From assembly GCA_016708585.1 (NCBI GenBank), contig JADJFK010000017.1:1-64000 (forward strand): a stretch of 64,000 nt of DNA, given 5' to 3'. Source of the DNA: Sulfuritalea sp. Its GTDB lineage: Bacteria > Pseudomonadota > Gammaproteobacteria > Burkholderiales > Rhodocyclaceae. This document shows positions 34,047 to 43,470 of the stretch, one piece after another. Under the pieces are notes generated by a model. That model ran no database searches, had not been told where the DNA came from, and saw only the letters and a program-made list of their open reading frames with translations. Position numbers and translations under genes: made by a program. Position 1 is the stretch's first letter. Each line of letters starts with the position of its first letter.

Positions 34047-34886
34047 TCAAAGCTGCGACCAGACCGGTATCAGATCCTCGGACAAATCGGGCAACCTGCC
34101 CAGGTCGATCCAGCTCTCGCCCGGCCCGTGGAAATCCGAGCCGCGCGAAGCGAGGAAGCCGAACTCGCGGGCGCTACGCGAGAACTCGCGGGTCTCGTCA
34201 TCTTTCTGGGAACCGGACAGGACTTCGATGCCGCGCCCGCCAAGATCCTTGAAGGCGCCAAACAAATCCTTCCGCTCCGCCTTCGTCAGCCGGTAACGGC
34301 CCGGATGGGCAATCACCGCCGTACCGCCGGCGCCGACTATCCAGCGCAACGCATCTTCCAGCGTGGCCCAGGAGTGTTCGACATAGCCCGGCTTGCCCTT
34401 GGCCAGCCAGTGGTCGAATACCGACTTGACGTCCCTGGCATGGCCCTGCTCGACGATGTAGCGGGCGAAGTGCGAACGGCTGACCAGCGCCGGGTTGCCC
34501 GCATGGCGCAAGGCGCCCTCGTAGGCGCCGTGGATGCCGACCTTGTCGAGTTCGGCCGCCATGCGCCCGGCCCGCGAGTCGCGGCCGCTCCTTACCTGAT
34601 GCAGCCCTTTTTGCAGTTCTGCATTGCCCGGATCGACGCCGAGGCCGAGGATATGCACGGTCTGGTCGTCACCCCAGGAAATCGAAATCTCGACCCCATC
34701 GACAAAGCGCAGCCCGACTTCGTCCGCTGTCGCCCGCGCTTCGACAAGACCGCCGAGTTCGTCGTGATCGGTCAGCGCCAGCAGTTCGACACCGTTATCC
34801 TTTGCGCGGCGAACCACCTCGGCCGGCGCCAGCAGGCCGTCGGAGACCGTCGAATGACAATGGAGGTCGGCATTGAGCGGCTTCAT
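34047..34886 (-). CDS. PHP-domain phosphatase, RNase AM/YciV type
   Basis: A 279-residue PHP phosphoesterase. Metal ligands are visible in DLHCHSTVSDG, LTDHDE, HPGRY and GSDFHGPG. YciV (RNase AM) homologues remove the 5' end of RNA and hydrolyse 3',5'-bisphosphonucleotides (pAp); either activity is possible. It overlaps the alpha/beta hydrolase stop by four bases. Confidence 0.88.
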   Translation of the reverse strand: MKPLNADLHCHSTVSDGLLAPAEVVRRAKDNGVELLALTDHDELGGLVEARATADEVGLRFVDGVEISISWGDDQTVHILGLGVDPGNAELQKGLHQVRSGRDSRAGRMAAELDKVGIHGAYEGALRHAGNPALVSRSHFARYIVEQGHARDVKSVFDHWLAKGKPGYVEHSWATLEDALRWIVGAGGTAVIAHPGRYRLTKAERKDLFGAFKDLGGRGIEVLSGSQKDDETREFSRSAREFGFLASRGSDFHGPGESWIDLGRLPDLSEDLIPVWSQL

Positions 34887-35761
34887 GCGATGAAAAATTC
34901 CTCGATCATTTGCGCCACCTGTTGCGGCTGGTCATGGTGCAGGTTGTGGCCGCAGTCCTGCACGGTGACCTCCCGCAATTCACGGAAGCAGGCGAGCCGG
35001 CTGCGGTAGTCCTCCGAATCGATCGCGAACAATTGTTTGAAGATCACGGAGTCGGCGGCCGTCACCCAGAGCACCGGAGCCGTCACCCGCCGCCAGATCG
35101 ACTTCGCTTCTTCGACGCGATAGATGATCGGATTGACCCAGCGATGATGGGGATCGGCCGCCTGACGGATGCCGCCGGCGCCATCGTCCTCGCCCATGAA
35201 TTGGGCAAGATAGCGGGCTTTCTCCGCGGTGAGGCGCGGGTTCTCCTTCTGCAGCCGCGCGGCAAATGCGGTCCGGTCGGGATAGGAGCGGAAGGTCGGC
35301 GCGTCCCGCAACTGATCCAGCCAGTTGGCATAGCGCTCCGCTGCCTCTTCCGGCATGTAAAGACGCAGTCCGAGACCTTCGAGGTTGACCAGTTTCTCGA
35401 TCCGCTCGGGCCGGATGCCCGCATACAGCGTGCCCGCATTGCCGCCCAGGCTGTGTCCGACCAGACGCACCGGATCATTCGGCGAATAATGCAGGAGCAA
35501 GGCGTCAAGGTCGGCGATGTAGTCGGGGAACCAGTAGGCATCGTTGTTCCCTTCCGACAGGCCGAAGCCTCGCCAGTCAGGGGCGACGATGCGCCAATCC
35601 CTTTCCAGTGCATCGACCACGAACTGCCACGAGGCCGACACATCGCACCAGCCATGCAGCAGGACCAGCAGCGGCGCCGCTTCGCTGCCCCAGATGCGAA
35701 CATGCAGGCGTCGGCCGCGGATCTGGAGGAATTCGGAACTACAGGTTTTCATGCCGGGCAT
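34883..35761 (-). CDS. Alpha/beta hydrolase
   Basis: A 292-residue hydrolase with the oxyanion region LLHGWCDVSASW near residue 35, the nucleophile elbow GHSLGGNAG near 102 and the C-terminal GHNLHHDQP histidine. It likely cleaves an ester or amide. It lies between the PHP gene and the RidA-type gene, so it could serve the aromatic-CoA cluster, for example as a thioesterase or ring hydrolase, but the substrate cannot be read from sequence. Two ATG starts, at 35761 and 35752, are possible; neither has a clear ribosome site. Confidence 0.8.
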   Translation of the reverse strand: MPGMKTCSSEFLQIRGRRLHVRIWGSEAAPLLVLLHGWCDVSASWQFVVDALERDWRIVAPDWRGFGLSEGNNDAYWFPDYIADLDALLLHYSPNDPVRLVGHSLGGNAGTLYAGIRPERIEKLVNLEGLGLRLYMPEEAAERYANWLDQLRDAPTFRSYPDRTAFAARLQKENPRLTAEKARYLAQFMGEDDGAGGIRQAADPHHRWVNPIIYRVEEAKSIWRRVTAPVLWVTAADSVIFKQLFAIDSEDYRSRLACFRELREVTVQDCGHNLHHDQPQQVAQMIEEFFIA

Positions 35762-35808
35762 CTTACCAGTGCCAGGCGACCCGGCCGCCGCCGCGATCGA
35801 TCCCGCGC

Positions 35809-36234
35809 TCAGTCCGGAATGACCGCGGTGGCCTCGATCTCGACGCGGGCGGCGTCTTCCATCAGCCCCGCAACCTGCACGGCTGTCATTGCCGGGAACG
35901 TGCGGCCGATGACCTCGCGGTAGGCACGGCCCAACTGGGGATAGGCCGCCATGTATTCGCGCTTGTCGATCACGTACCAGGTCATGCGGATGATGTGCTC
36001 CGGCCGGCCACCGGCCTCGGCGAGGACCGCGACGATGTTCTGCAACGCCTGCCTGGCTTGCGCGACGAAATCGCTGCTGTGGAAGCGGCATTGGCTGTCC
36101 CAGCCAATTTGTCCGCCGACCACCACGGTCCGCCCGCGCGCGGCGATGCCGTTCGAATATCCCCTGGGCGCGGCCCAGCCGGCCGGCTGCAGGATCTGGA
36201 TGCCGGATTCCTTCACTGCCTCATGCTCGCTCAT
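35809..36234 (-). CDS. RidA-family enamine/imine deaminase-like protein
   Basis: A 141-residue Rid-family protein (VVVGGQIGWDSQCRFHS, QNIVAVLAEAGG, MTWYVIDKREY, VQVAGLMEDAARVEIEATAV). RidA proteins hydrolyse reactive enamines or imines to ketone and ammonia. It is the last gene of a cluster with acyl-CoA dehydrogenase, enoyl-CoA hydratase and an aminobenzoyl-CoA-type monooxygenase. There the cyclic enamine made from 2-aminobenzoyl-CoA would be a logical substrate. The active-site arginine pattern is near RVEIEA. Confidence 0.82.
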   Translation of the reverse strand: MSEHEAVKESGIQILQPAGWAAPRGYSNGIAARGRTVVVGGQIGWDSQCRFHSSDFVAQARQALQNIVAVLAEAGGRPEHIIRMTWYVIDKREYMAAYPQLGRAYREVIGRTFPAMTAVQVAGLMEDAARVEIEATAVIPD

Positions 36235-36258
36235 TTTCCCGGGTCTCCTTGGAACGGG

Positions 36259-37446
36259 TCATTTGTTCTCCGCGACGGCGGCCTCCTTGAGCAACTCGCG
36301 GGCGATGATCAGCTTCTGGACTTCGGTGGCACCCTCGTAGATGCGCAGGGCGCGGATGTCGCGGTACAGCCGCTCGACCGGCACCTCACTGACCACGCCC
36401 AGCCCGCCGAAGATCTGCACCGCGGAATCGATTACCTGCTGGGCCGATTCGGTGGCCACCATCTTGGCCATCGCCGCCTCCCGGGTCACTGTGCGTCCCC
36501 GGTCGCGCAGCCATGCCGCGCGATACACCAGCAGGGCGGCAGCATCGATGGCAGCCGCCATGTCGGCCAGTTTGGCCTGGGTCAGCTGGAAGTCGGCCAG
36601 CGTGTGGCCGAACATCTTGCGTGCGGTGGCGCGTTGCACGGCTTCGTCCAGCGCCCGGCGGGCGAAGCCCAATGCGGCAGCCGCCACCGAGGTGCGAAAG
36701 ATGTCGAGCGTGCGCATGGCCAGTTTGAAGCCCTGCCCTGCATCGCCCAGGCGCTGGCCGGCGGAAATCCGGCAGTGGCTGAAGCGCAGCCGCGCCAGCG
36801 GGTGCGGTGCGATGACTTCGATGCGCTCGGCGATCTCCAGGCCCGGCGTATCCGCATCGACGATGAAAGCGCTGATGCCGCGGACACCCGGTGCTTCGCC
36901 GGTGCGGGCGAAGACCACGTAGAAATCCGCGATGCCGCCGTTCGAGATCCAGGTCTTTTCGCCATTGAGGACATAGCCGTCGCCATCGGGATGCGCGGCG
37001 CAGCGCATGGCGCCGACATCCGAGCCGGCCTCCGGTTCGGACAGGGCGAAGGCGGCCACGGCGGTTCCCGCGATGACGCGCGGCAGGTACTTGCGCTTCT
37101 GCGCGTCGCTGCCGTCCAGGGTGATGGCGCCGCTGCCCAGGCCCTGCATGGCAAAGGCGAAGTCGGCCAGGCCCGAGTGGCGGGCCAGGGTCTCGCGGAT
37201 CAGGCAGATTGCACGTGTGTCTATAGTCTCGGCGCTGCCGCCCCACTCCTTGCCGCCGACGGCATAGCGGATCCAGTTTGCGGCGCCCAGGGTGCGCACC
37301 AGGTTGACGCAGGCCGCGTCGGTTTCCCGCCCGCGCGCATGGGGTGCGTCATGGATGTTCGCCTGTGCCCAGCGCTCGAGCGATAAAGCCAGCTCCTTGT
37401 GCTGCGCTTCCAGGAACGGCCAGTCGAGGTAGCTCGTGTCGGCCAT
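36259..37446 (-). CDS. Acyl-CoA dehydrogenase
   Basis: A 395-residue flavoprotein of the acyl-CoA dehydrogenase family. Recognisable parts are FALSEPEAGSDVGAMR, EKTWISNGGIADF, the C-terminal QIFGGLGVVSEVPVERLYRD and ALRIYEGATEVQKLIIARE with the catalytic glutamate region. It should oxidise a cyclic acyl-CoA intermediate. GGAGG precedes the ATG at 37446. It is flanked by RidA and enoyl-CoA hydratase genes on the same strand. Confidence 0.88.
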   Translation of the reverse strand: MADTSYLDWPFLEAQHKELALSLERWAQANIHDAPHARGRETDAACVNLVRTLGAANWIRYAVGGKEWGGSAETIDTRAICLIRETLARHSGLADFAFAMQGLGSGAITLDGSDAQKRKYLPRVIAGTAVAAFALSEPEAGSDVGAMRCAAHPDGDGYVLNGEKTWISNGGIADFYVVFARTGEAPGVRGISAFIVDADTPGLEIAERIEVIAPHPLARLRFSHCRISAGQRLGDAGQGFKLAMRTLDIFRTSVAAAALGFARRALDEAVQRATARKMFGHTLADFQLTQAKLADMAAAIDAAALLVYRAAWLRDRGRTVTREAAMAKMVATESAQQVIDSAVQIFGGLGVVSEVPVERLYRDIRALRIYEGATEVQKLIIARELLKEAAVAENK

Positions 37447-37565
37447 GTCACGCCTCCGCCGGGCCGTCCCAAGGCGGCGTGCAGCCAACGACATGGAAGC
37501 CACGCAGTGGCTGAACCATAGTCACCCCTTTCCACGGGAAAGGGGCCGGGGGATAGGCCGTCATC

Positions 37566-38420
37566 TCAGTCCCCTTCGAACACCGGCTTCTGCTTGGCGA
37601 CGAAGGCGTGGTAGGCACGATGGAAGTCGTTGGTCGCCATGCAGATGGCCTGGGCCTGGGCCTCGGCCTCGATGGCTTCGTCGACGCCCATGTTCCATTC
37701 CTGCTGCAACATCTTCTTGGTCATGCCATGGGCGAAGGTCGGCCCGGTTGCCAGATCCTGCGCCAGCTTCAGCGCCTCGGCGGGCAATGCGTCCGGCTCG
37801 TGCAGGCGGTTGAAGAAACCCCAGCGTTCGCCCTCCTCGCCGCCCATCGCGCGGCCGGTCATCAGGAGTTCGCTGGCGCGGCCCTGGCCGATCATGCGCG
37901 GCAGCATGGCGCAGGCACCCATGTCGCAACCGGCTAGGCCGACGCGGGTGAACAGGAAGGCGGTTTTCGAACGCGCGGTGCCCAGGCGCATATCGGAACC
38001 CAGCGCGAGCAGGGCGCCGGCGCCGGCGCAGATGCCGTCGATGGCGGCGATCACCGGCTGCGGGCAGGCGCGCATGGCCTTGATCACGTCGCCGGTCATG
38101 CGCGTAAACGCCAGCAGGCCCGGCATGTCGAGCTGGGTCAGCGGACCGATGATGTCGTGCACGTCGCCGCCGGAACAGAAGTTGCCGCCCTCGCCGGAGA
38201 GCACCACGGCCTTGACGTCATCGGCATAGACCAGGTTGCGGAACAGGTCGCGCAACTCGGCGTAGGAATCGAAGGTCAGCGGGTTCTTGCGTTCGGGACG
38301 GTTGAGCGTGATCAGCGCAACATGGCCTTCCATGCGGTAGCTGAAGTGGCGCGCCCGATAGGCCTTGAGTTCCTGCCGGTTCCCCGGCAGGGCGTGCGGT
38401 TTGCCTTGAAGATGTTTCAT
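37566..38420 (-). CDS. Enoyl-CoA hydratase family protein
   Basis: A 284-residue crotonase-fold protein. The oxyanion-hole segments ALITLNRPERKNPLTFDS and GEGGNFCSGGDVHDI are clear, and the second half has AIDGICAGAGALLALGSDMR and the GLAGCDMGACAMLPR region. Crotonase enzymes hydrate enoyl-CoA or open rings. In the cluster it would act on the product of the aminobenzoyl/salicylyl-CoA enzyme next to it, 19 bases away. Confidence 0.87.
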   Translation of the reverse strand: MKHLQGKPHALPGNRQELKAYRARHFSYRMEGHVALITLNRPERKNPLTFDSYAELRDLFRNLVYADDVKAVVLSGEGGNFCSGGDVHDIIGPLTQLDMPGLLAFTRMTGDVIKAMRACPQPVIAAIDGICAGAGALLALGSDMRLGTARSKTAFLFTRVGLAGCDMGACAMLPRMIGQGRASELLMTGRAMGGEEGERWGFFNRLHEPDALPAEALKLAQDLATGPTFAHGMTKKMLQQEWNMGVDEAIEAEAQAQAICMATNDFHRAYHAFVAKQKPVFEGD

Positions 38421-38439
38421 CTCTTCCTCCGGAGAACCC

Positions 38440-40743
38440 TCAGGCGATCAGGGCAAGCTGCGCCGCGCGCTCGAGGTTGCGTTCGAGTTGGACCTTGCCG
38501 CCCACATACTGTTTCGGCCAGACGATGTCCTTGACGCCCTGCTCGGCCGCGGCATGCAGCGTCCAGGCCGGATCGGCCAGGTGCGGCCGGGCCAGCGCGC
38601 ACAGGTCGGCGCGGCCGGCGGCGATGATGGTGTTTACATGATCGGCCTCGAAGATGTTGCCGACGGTGATGGTCGGCACATCCAGCTGGTTGCGGATCTG
38701 GTCGGAGAAGGGTACCTGGAACATGCGGCCATACACCGGCTGCTCTTCCTTGACCACCTGGCCGGAGGAGACATGGATGATGTCGGCGCCGGCGTCCTGG
38801 AACAGCTTCGCCACCTGCGTCGCGTCGTCGGGCGTGGTGCCGCCCGGCGCCCAGTCATGCGCCGAGATGCGCACCGACATGGGCTTGTCGGCGGGCCAGG
38901 CTTCGCGCATGGCCTTGAATACTTCCAGCGGATAGCGGCAGCGCTTCTCCAGGCTGCCGCCATACTCGTCCGAACGGCGGTTGGTCAGCGGCGAGATGAA
39001 GGAAGACATCAGGTAGCCGTGGGCGGCGTGGAACTCGACCATGTCAAAGTCGGCGCTGGCGGCACGGCGCGTGGCGGCGACGAAATCGGCCTTGACCCGG
39101 TCCATCTCGGCGCGCGTCATTTCCCGCGGCACCTGCGAGGTGCCGGCGATGTAGGGCAAGGCCGAGGGCGCAATCAGCGGCCAGTTGCCGGCGGGGAGCG
39201 GCTGGTCGATGCCTTCCCAGGCCAGCCTGGTCGAACCCTTGCGCCCGGCATGGCCGATCTGCAGCGCCATCTTCGCCTGGCTGTTGGCATGGACGAAAGA
39301 CACGATGCGCTTCCAGGCGGCCATCTGCTCGTCGTTCCAGATGCCGGCGCAGCCCGGCGTGATGCGGGCATCGGCGGATACGCAGGTCATTTCGGTCATC
39401 ACCAGCGCCGCGCCGCCGAGGCCGCGTGCCGTGTAGTGCTGGAAATGGAAGTCGCCGGGCAAGCCGTCGGTCGCCGAATAGGTGCACATCGGTGAGACCA
39501 CGACGCGGTTGGACAAGGACATGCCGCGCAACTTGAAGGGCGTGAACATCGGCGGCAGCGGCTTTTCGCCGGCGGGCGTGGGTACGCCGCAGCGCGCGGC
39601 GAACCAGCGGTCGTAATCCTCGGTGTAGGCCGGGTCGCGCAGTTTCTGGTTGGCGTGGCCGACGCGCTGGCTGCCGGTGAGCAGCGCAAAGGCGAACTGG
39701 TCGGGTTCCATATCGACGTAGTGATCGACTTCCTCGAACCAGGTCATGCGGTTGCGCGCGGCACTTTGCAGCTTGAGTGCCTCGATTTCGCGTTCTGCCT
39801 GGTAGCGCGCCAGACGCGCCGGCACGTCGCCATCGGTGCTGTTCAACACCTTGACCAGCGCCGCGGCATCCTCCATCGCCAGCTTGGTGCCGGAACCGAT
39901 GGAGAAATGCGCGGTGTGGGCGGCGTCGCCCAGCAACACGATGTTGTCCTTGAACCAGCGCTCGCAGAGCACGCGGTTGAACTTGAGCCACACGGCCGAG
40001 CCGCGCAGATGGCGGGCGTTGGAAATCAGGCGCGCGCCGTCGAGCATGTCGGCGAACAGTTCCTCGCAGAAGGCAATCGACTGGTCCGGGTCCATCTTGT
40101 CGATGCCTGCCTTGAGCCAGGTTTCTTCCGGCGTTTCGACGATGAAGGTGGCCCATTCCTCGTTGAACTGGTAGGCATGCAGGTTGAACCAGCCCGCCCC
40201 GGTTTGCTTGAAGGCGAAGGTGAAGGCGTTGAGCTTCTTCCTGGTGCCGAGCCAGATGAAGCGGCACTTGCGTACGTCGATGCGCGGATTGAAATGCTCG
40301 ACGTACTTGGTTCGGGTCAGCGAATTGACGCCATCGGCGCCGATGACCAGATCGTAGTCCCGTGAATAGTCGTCCGGATCCTTGAATTCGGTCTCGAATT
40401 TCAGATTGACCCCGAGCTCCCGGGCGCGGGCCTGGAAGATCTGCAGCAGTTTCAGCCGCCCGATGCCACAGTAACCATGGCCGCCTGAAATGATGCGCCG
40501 GCCCTTGAAGAAGACGTCGCAGTTGTCCCAGTGATGGAAATTGCGCTCGATCTCGGCGACCACCTGGGGGTCGTCCGCGCGGAAGCCGTCCATGGTCCGG
40601 TCGGAGAACACGATGCCCCAGCCGAAGGTGCTGTCAGCCTGGTTGCGTTCGATCACGGTGATCTCGCTGGCCGGGTTCGCCTGCTTCATCAGGATCGAAA
40701 AATACAAGCCTGCAGGGCCGCCGCCCAGACACACGATGCGCAT
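38440..40743 (-). CDS. Aminobenzoyl-CoA or salicylyl-CoA monooxygenase/reductase fusion
   Basis: A 767-residue two-domain flavoprotein. The first half is an FAD monooxygenase (MRIVCLGGGPAGLYFSILM, then GDAAHTAHFSIGSGTKLAME). From about residue 400 it is an old-yellow-enzyme-like NADH oxidoreductase (NRVVVSPMCTYSATDGLPG, HAAHGYLMSSFISPLTNRRS). This fusion is known from 2-aminobenzoyl-CoA monooxygenase/reductase of Azoarcus and from salicylyl-CoA 5-hydroxylase. The RidA and dehydrogenase neighbours favour the aminobenzoyl-CoA role. No CoA ligase is in the window, so the pathway is incomplete here. The ATG at 40743 has AAGGAG upstream. Confidence 0.85.
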   Translation of the reverse strand: MRIVCLGGGPAGLYFSILMKQANPASEITVIERNQADSTFGWGIVFSDRTMDGFRADDPQVVAEIERNFHHWDNCDVFFKGRRIISGGHGYCGIGRLKLLQIFQARARELGVNLKFETEFKDPDDYSRDYDLVIGADGVNSLTRTKYVEHFNPRIDVRKCRFIWLGTRKKLNAFTFAFKQTGAGWFNLHAYQFNEEWATFIVETPEETWLKAGIDKMDPDQSIAFCEELFADMLDGARLISNARHLRGSAVWLKFNRVLCERWFKDNIVLLGDAAHTAHFSIGSGTKLAMEDAAALVKVLNSTDGDVPARLARYQAEREIEALKLQSAARNRMTWFEEVDHYVDMEPDQFAFALLTGSQRVGHANQKLRDPAYTEDYDRWFAARCGVPTPAGEKPLPPMFTPFKLRGMSLSNRVVVSPMCTYSATDGLPGDFHFQHYTARGLGGAALVMTEMTCVSADARITPGCAGIWNDEQMAAWKRIVSFVHANSQAKMALQIGHAGRKGSTRLAWEGIDQPLPAGNWPLIAPSALPYIAGTSQVPREMTRAEMDRVKADFVAATRRAASADFDMVEFHAAHGYLMSSFISPLTNRRSDEYGGSLEKRCRYPLEVFKAMREAWPADKPMSVRISAHDWAPGGTTPDDATQVAKLFQDAGADIIHVSSGQVVKEEQPVYGRMFQVPFSDQIRNQLDVPTITVGNIFEADHVNTIIAAGRADLCALARPHLADPAWTLHAAAEQGVKDIVWPKQYVGGKVQLERNLERAAQLALIA

Positions 40744-40961
40744 TACCGTCTCCTTCCTCGGCGATTTATCCAATTTATTTTTATTTTAAACCTAAACTAT
40801 TTCGGAAGTCAAGCAGCGGCGACTTTAGCCGCAAACAGCCCATGCCGCCCACTCCCGAGGATTGCGCAGCCGATCCGCTCGATGGCATATTTTCATCGAA
40901 TACAATAGCGCTTCCCGGCTGAAATCACGCTCACCCGTTTCCGCTCCCCGCCTGCCCCGAC

Positions 40962-42029
40962 ATGAAAACCCTCTTCGTCACCGGCGGCGCCGGCTTCATC
41001 GGCTCCGCCCTGATTCGCCTGCTGATCGCCGAAAGCGACTGGCGCATCGTCAACATCGACAAGCTGACCTACGCCGGCAACCTCGAATCGCTCGCGGACC
41101 TGGCCGGCAACCCGCGCCATGTGTTCAGCCACACCGACATCTGCGACCGCACGGCACTGGACGAGTTGTTCGTCGCCCACCGGCCGACCGGCGTGATCCA
41201 CCTCGCCGCCGAGTCGCACGTCGACCGTTCGATCCACGGCCCGGGCGACTTCATCGAGACCAACATCAAGGGCACCTACATGCTGCTCGAAGCGGCACGG
41301 GCCCACTGGTCCGCACTCGATGCCACCGCCAGGGCCGCCTTCCGCTTCCACCATGTATCCACCGACGAAGTCTTCGGCTCCCTGGGCGACTCCGGCCTGT
41401 TCCTCGAAACCAGTCCCTACCAGCCGAATTCGCCCTACTCCGCGTCCAAGGCCGCCTCCGACCACCTGGTTCGCGCCTGGCATCACACCTATGGCCTGCC
41501 GACCGTGATGACCAACTGCTCGAACAACTACGGCCCCTGCCAGTTCCCGGAAAAACTGATCCCGCTGATGATCCACAACGCGGTATCGGACAAGCCGCTG
41601 CCGATCTACGGCAAGGGCGACAACGTGCGCGACTGGCTGTATGTCGACGACCACGCCCGCGCGCTGCGCCTGGTCTTCGAACGCGGACTCGTCGGCGAGA
41701 CCTACAACATCGGCGGCCACAACGAGAAGACCAACCTCGAGGTGGTCGATACCCTCTGCGCCCTGCTCGACGAACTGAAGCCGCGCGGCGACGGCAAGCG
41801 CTACCGCGAGCAGAAGATCTCTGTCGCCGACCGCCCCGGCCACGACAAGCGCTACGCCATCGACGCCGGCAAGATCCAGCGCGAACTGGGCTGGACGCCG
41901 CAGGAGAGCTTCGAAACCGGCATGAGGAAGACCGTGCAGTGGTACCTCGACAATCCGGCCTGGGTCGCGCACGTCGTCTCCGGCGAATACCGGCAGTGGC
42001 TGGATCGCAACTACGGAGACCGCCAATGA
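40962..42029 (+). CDS. rfbB: dTDP-glucose 4,6-dehydratase
   Basis: A 355-residue short-chain dehydrogenase, first of the rhamnose operon. The Rossmann motif TGGAGFIGS begins at residue 7 and the catalytic YSASKAASDHL lies near 164. It converts dTDP-glucose to dTDP-4-keto-6-deoxyglucose. The upstream 218 bases diverge from the monooxygenase gene and are AT-rich; a TACAAT near 40902 may be a -10 box, but its -35 is poor. The stop overlaps rfbA by four bases. Confidence 0.95.
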   Translation: MKTLFVTGGAGFIGSALIRLLIAESDWRIVNIDKLTYAGNLESLADLAGNPRHVFSHTDICDRTALDELFVAHRPTGVIHLAAESHVDRSIHGPGDFIETNIKGTYMLLEAARAHWSALDATARAAFRFHHVSTDEVFGSLGDSGLFLETSPYQPNSPYSASKAASDHLVRAWHHTYGLPTVMTNCSNNYGPCQFPEKLIPLMIHNAVSDKPLPIYGKGDNVRDWLYVDDHARALRLVFERGLVGETYNIGGHNEKTNLEVVDTLCALLDELKPRGDGKRYREQKISVADRPGHDKRYAIDAGKIQRELGWTPQESFETGMRKTVQWYLDNPAWVAHVVSGEYRQWLDRNYGDRQ

Positions 42030-42931
42030 GTTCCCAGACTACCCGCGGCATCATCCTCGCCGGCGGCTCCGGCACACGCCTGCACCCGGTTACCCTGGCC
42101 GTGTCCAAGCAGTTGCTGCCGATCTACGACAAGCCGATGATCTACTACCCGCTGACCACGCTGATGCTGGCGGGTATCCGCGAGATCCTGCTGATCTCGA
42201 CCCCGGCAGACACGCCGCGCTTCGAACAGCTGCTGGGCGACGGCTCGCAATGGGGCATCCGGATCGAATACGCGGTGCAGCCCAGCCCCGACGGACTGGC
42301 GCAGGCCTTCATCATCGGCCGCGATTTCGTCGGCGACCACCCCTCGGCCCTGGTGCTCGGCGACAACCTGTTCTACGGCCACGACTTCGCCGCCCAGTTG
42401 CAGCGCGCCGCAGGGTCCGCGCCGGAAGTCGGCGCCGGCGCCACGGTGTTCGCCTATGCGGTGAGCGACCCGGAACGCTACGGCGTGGTCGAGTTCGATG
42501 CCGCGGGGCGCGCCATCAGCATCGAGGAGAAACCCAGGGCGCCGAAATCGCGTTATGCCGTGACCGGGCTGTATTTCTACGACACCCAGGTCTGCGAGCT
42601 TGCGGCGAGCCTGAAGCCCTCGCCGCGCGGCGAACTGGAAATCACCGACCTCAACCGGATCTATCTCGAACGCGGCCAGCTCAAGGTCGAGATCATGGGC
42701 CGCGGCATGGCCTGGCTCGACACAGGCACCCATGAATCCCTGCTCGAAGCCGGCCAGTTCATCGAGGTCATCGAGAAACGCCAGGGCCTCAAGGTCGCCT
42801 GCCCCGAAGAGGTCGCCTGGCGGCAGAGGTGGATCAGCGACGCACAATTGGCGACGCTCGCCGAACCGCTGGCCAAAAGCCAGTACGGCCAGTACCTGCA
42901 GAACCTGCTGCTCCACGGGGTGCAGGGATGA
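42026..42931 (+). CDS. rfbA: Glucose-1-phosphate thymidylyltransferase
   Basis: A 301-residue nucleotidyltransferase with the signature GIILAGGSGTRLHPVTLAVS and the QPSPDGLAQAF and LVLGDNLFYGHDF segments. It activates glucose-1-phosphate with dTTP. Its start is within the rfbB stop (ATGA) and it overlaps rfbC the same way, so the four rfb genes form one translationally coupled unit. Confidence 0.95.
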   Translation: MSSQTTRGIILAGGSGTRLHPVTLAVSKQLLPIYDKPMIYYPLTTLMLAGIREILLISTPADTPRFEQLLGDGSQWGIRIEYAVQPSPDGLAQAFIIGRDFVGDHPSALVLGDNLFYGHDFAAQLQRAAGSAPEVGAGATVFAYAVSDPERYGVVEFDAAGRAISIEEKPRAPKSRYAVTGLYFYDTQVCELAASLKPSPRGELEITDLNRIYLERGQLKVEIMGRGMAWLDTGTHESLLEAGQFIEVIEKRQGLKVACPEEVAWRQRWISDAQLATLAEPLAKSQYGQYLQNLLLHGVQG

Positions 42932-43470
42932 ATCTGATTCCGACCGCGATTCCCGATGTGCTGCTGCTGGAACCCAGGGTCTTCGGCGACGAACGCGGTT
43001 TCTTCCTCGAAAGCTGGAACAAGCGGACCTTTGCCGAGCTGGGTATCACGGCGGACTTCGTGCAGGACAACCATTCCAGATCGCAGAAGAACGTGCTGCG
43101 CGGGCTGCATTACCAGATCGAGCACGCCCAGGGCAAGCTGGTCCGCGTCACCGCCGGCGAGGTGTATGACGTGGCCGTGGACTTGCGCCGCTCATCGCCG
43201 ACCTTCGGCCGGTGGGTCGGCTTCACCCTGTCCGCCGCGGACAAGCGCATGGCCTGGATCCCGCCCGGCTTCGCCCACGGTTTTTTGGTCACGTCCGACT
43301 CCGCCGAGTTCCTCTATAAAACCACCGACTACTACAGCCCGGCGCACGAGCGAACCCTGCTGTGGAACGACCCGCAGCTGGCCATCCCCTGGCCGCTTGA
43401 CGGCGAACCGCTGCTGGCGGCCAAGGACAAGGCCGGTACCCCGCTGGCCTTGGCCGCAAGCTTCGCATGA
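42928..43470 (+). CDS. rfbC: dTDP-4-dehydrorhamnose 3,5-epimerase
   Basis: A 180-residue cupin-fold epimerase. The active-site regions VQDNHSRSQKNVLRGLHYQ (His base) and PPGFAHGFLVTSDSAEFLY are intact. It epimerises the 4-keto sugar at C3 and C5 on the way to dTDP-L-rhamnose. Confidence 0.94.
   Translation: MNLIPTAIPDVLLLEPRVFGDERGFFLESWNKRTFAELGITADFVQDNHSRSQKNVLRGLHYQIEHAQGKLVRVTAGEVYDVAVDLRRSSPTFGRWVGFTLSAADKRMAWIPPGFAHGFLVTSDSAEFLYKTTDYYSPAHERTLLWNDPQLAIPWPLDGEPLLAAKDKAGTPLALAASFA

Noticed and set aside
35608..37386. 592-codon plus-strand open frame over RidA and acyl-CoA dehydrogenase
   Set aside because: It spans two real genes on the other strand and has no recognisable domain.
40774..40961. 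Promoter for the rfb operon
   Set aside because: A TACAAT is present but no acceptable -35 box, so it is mentioned only with rfbB.
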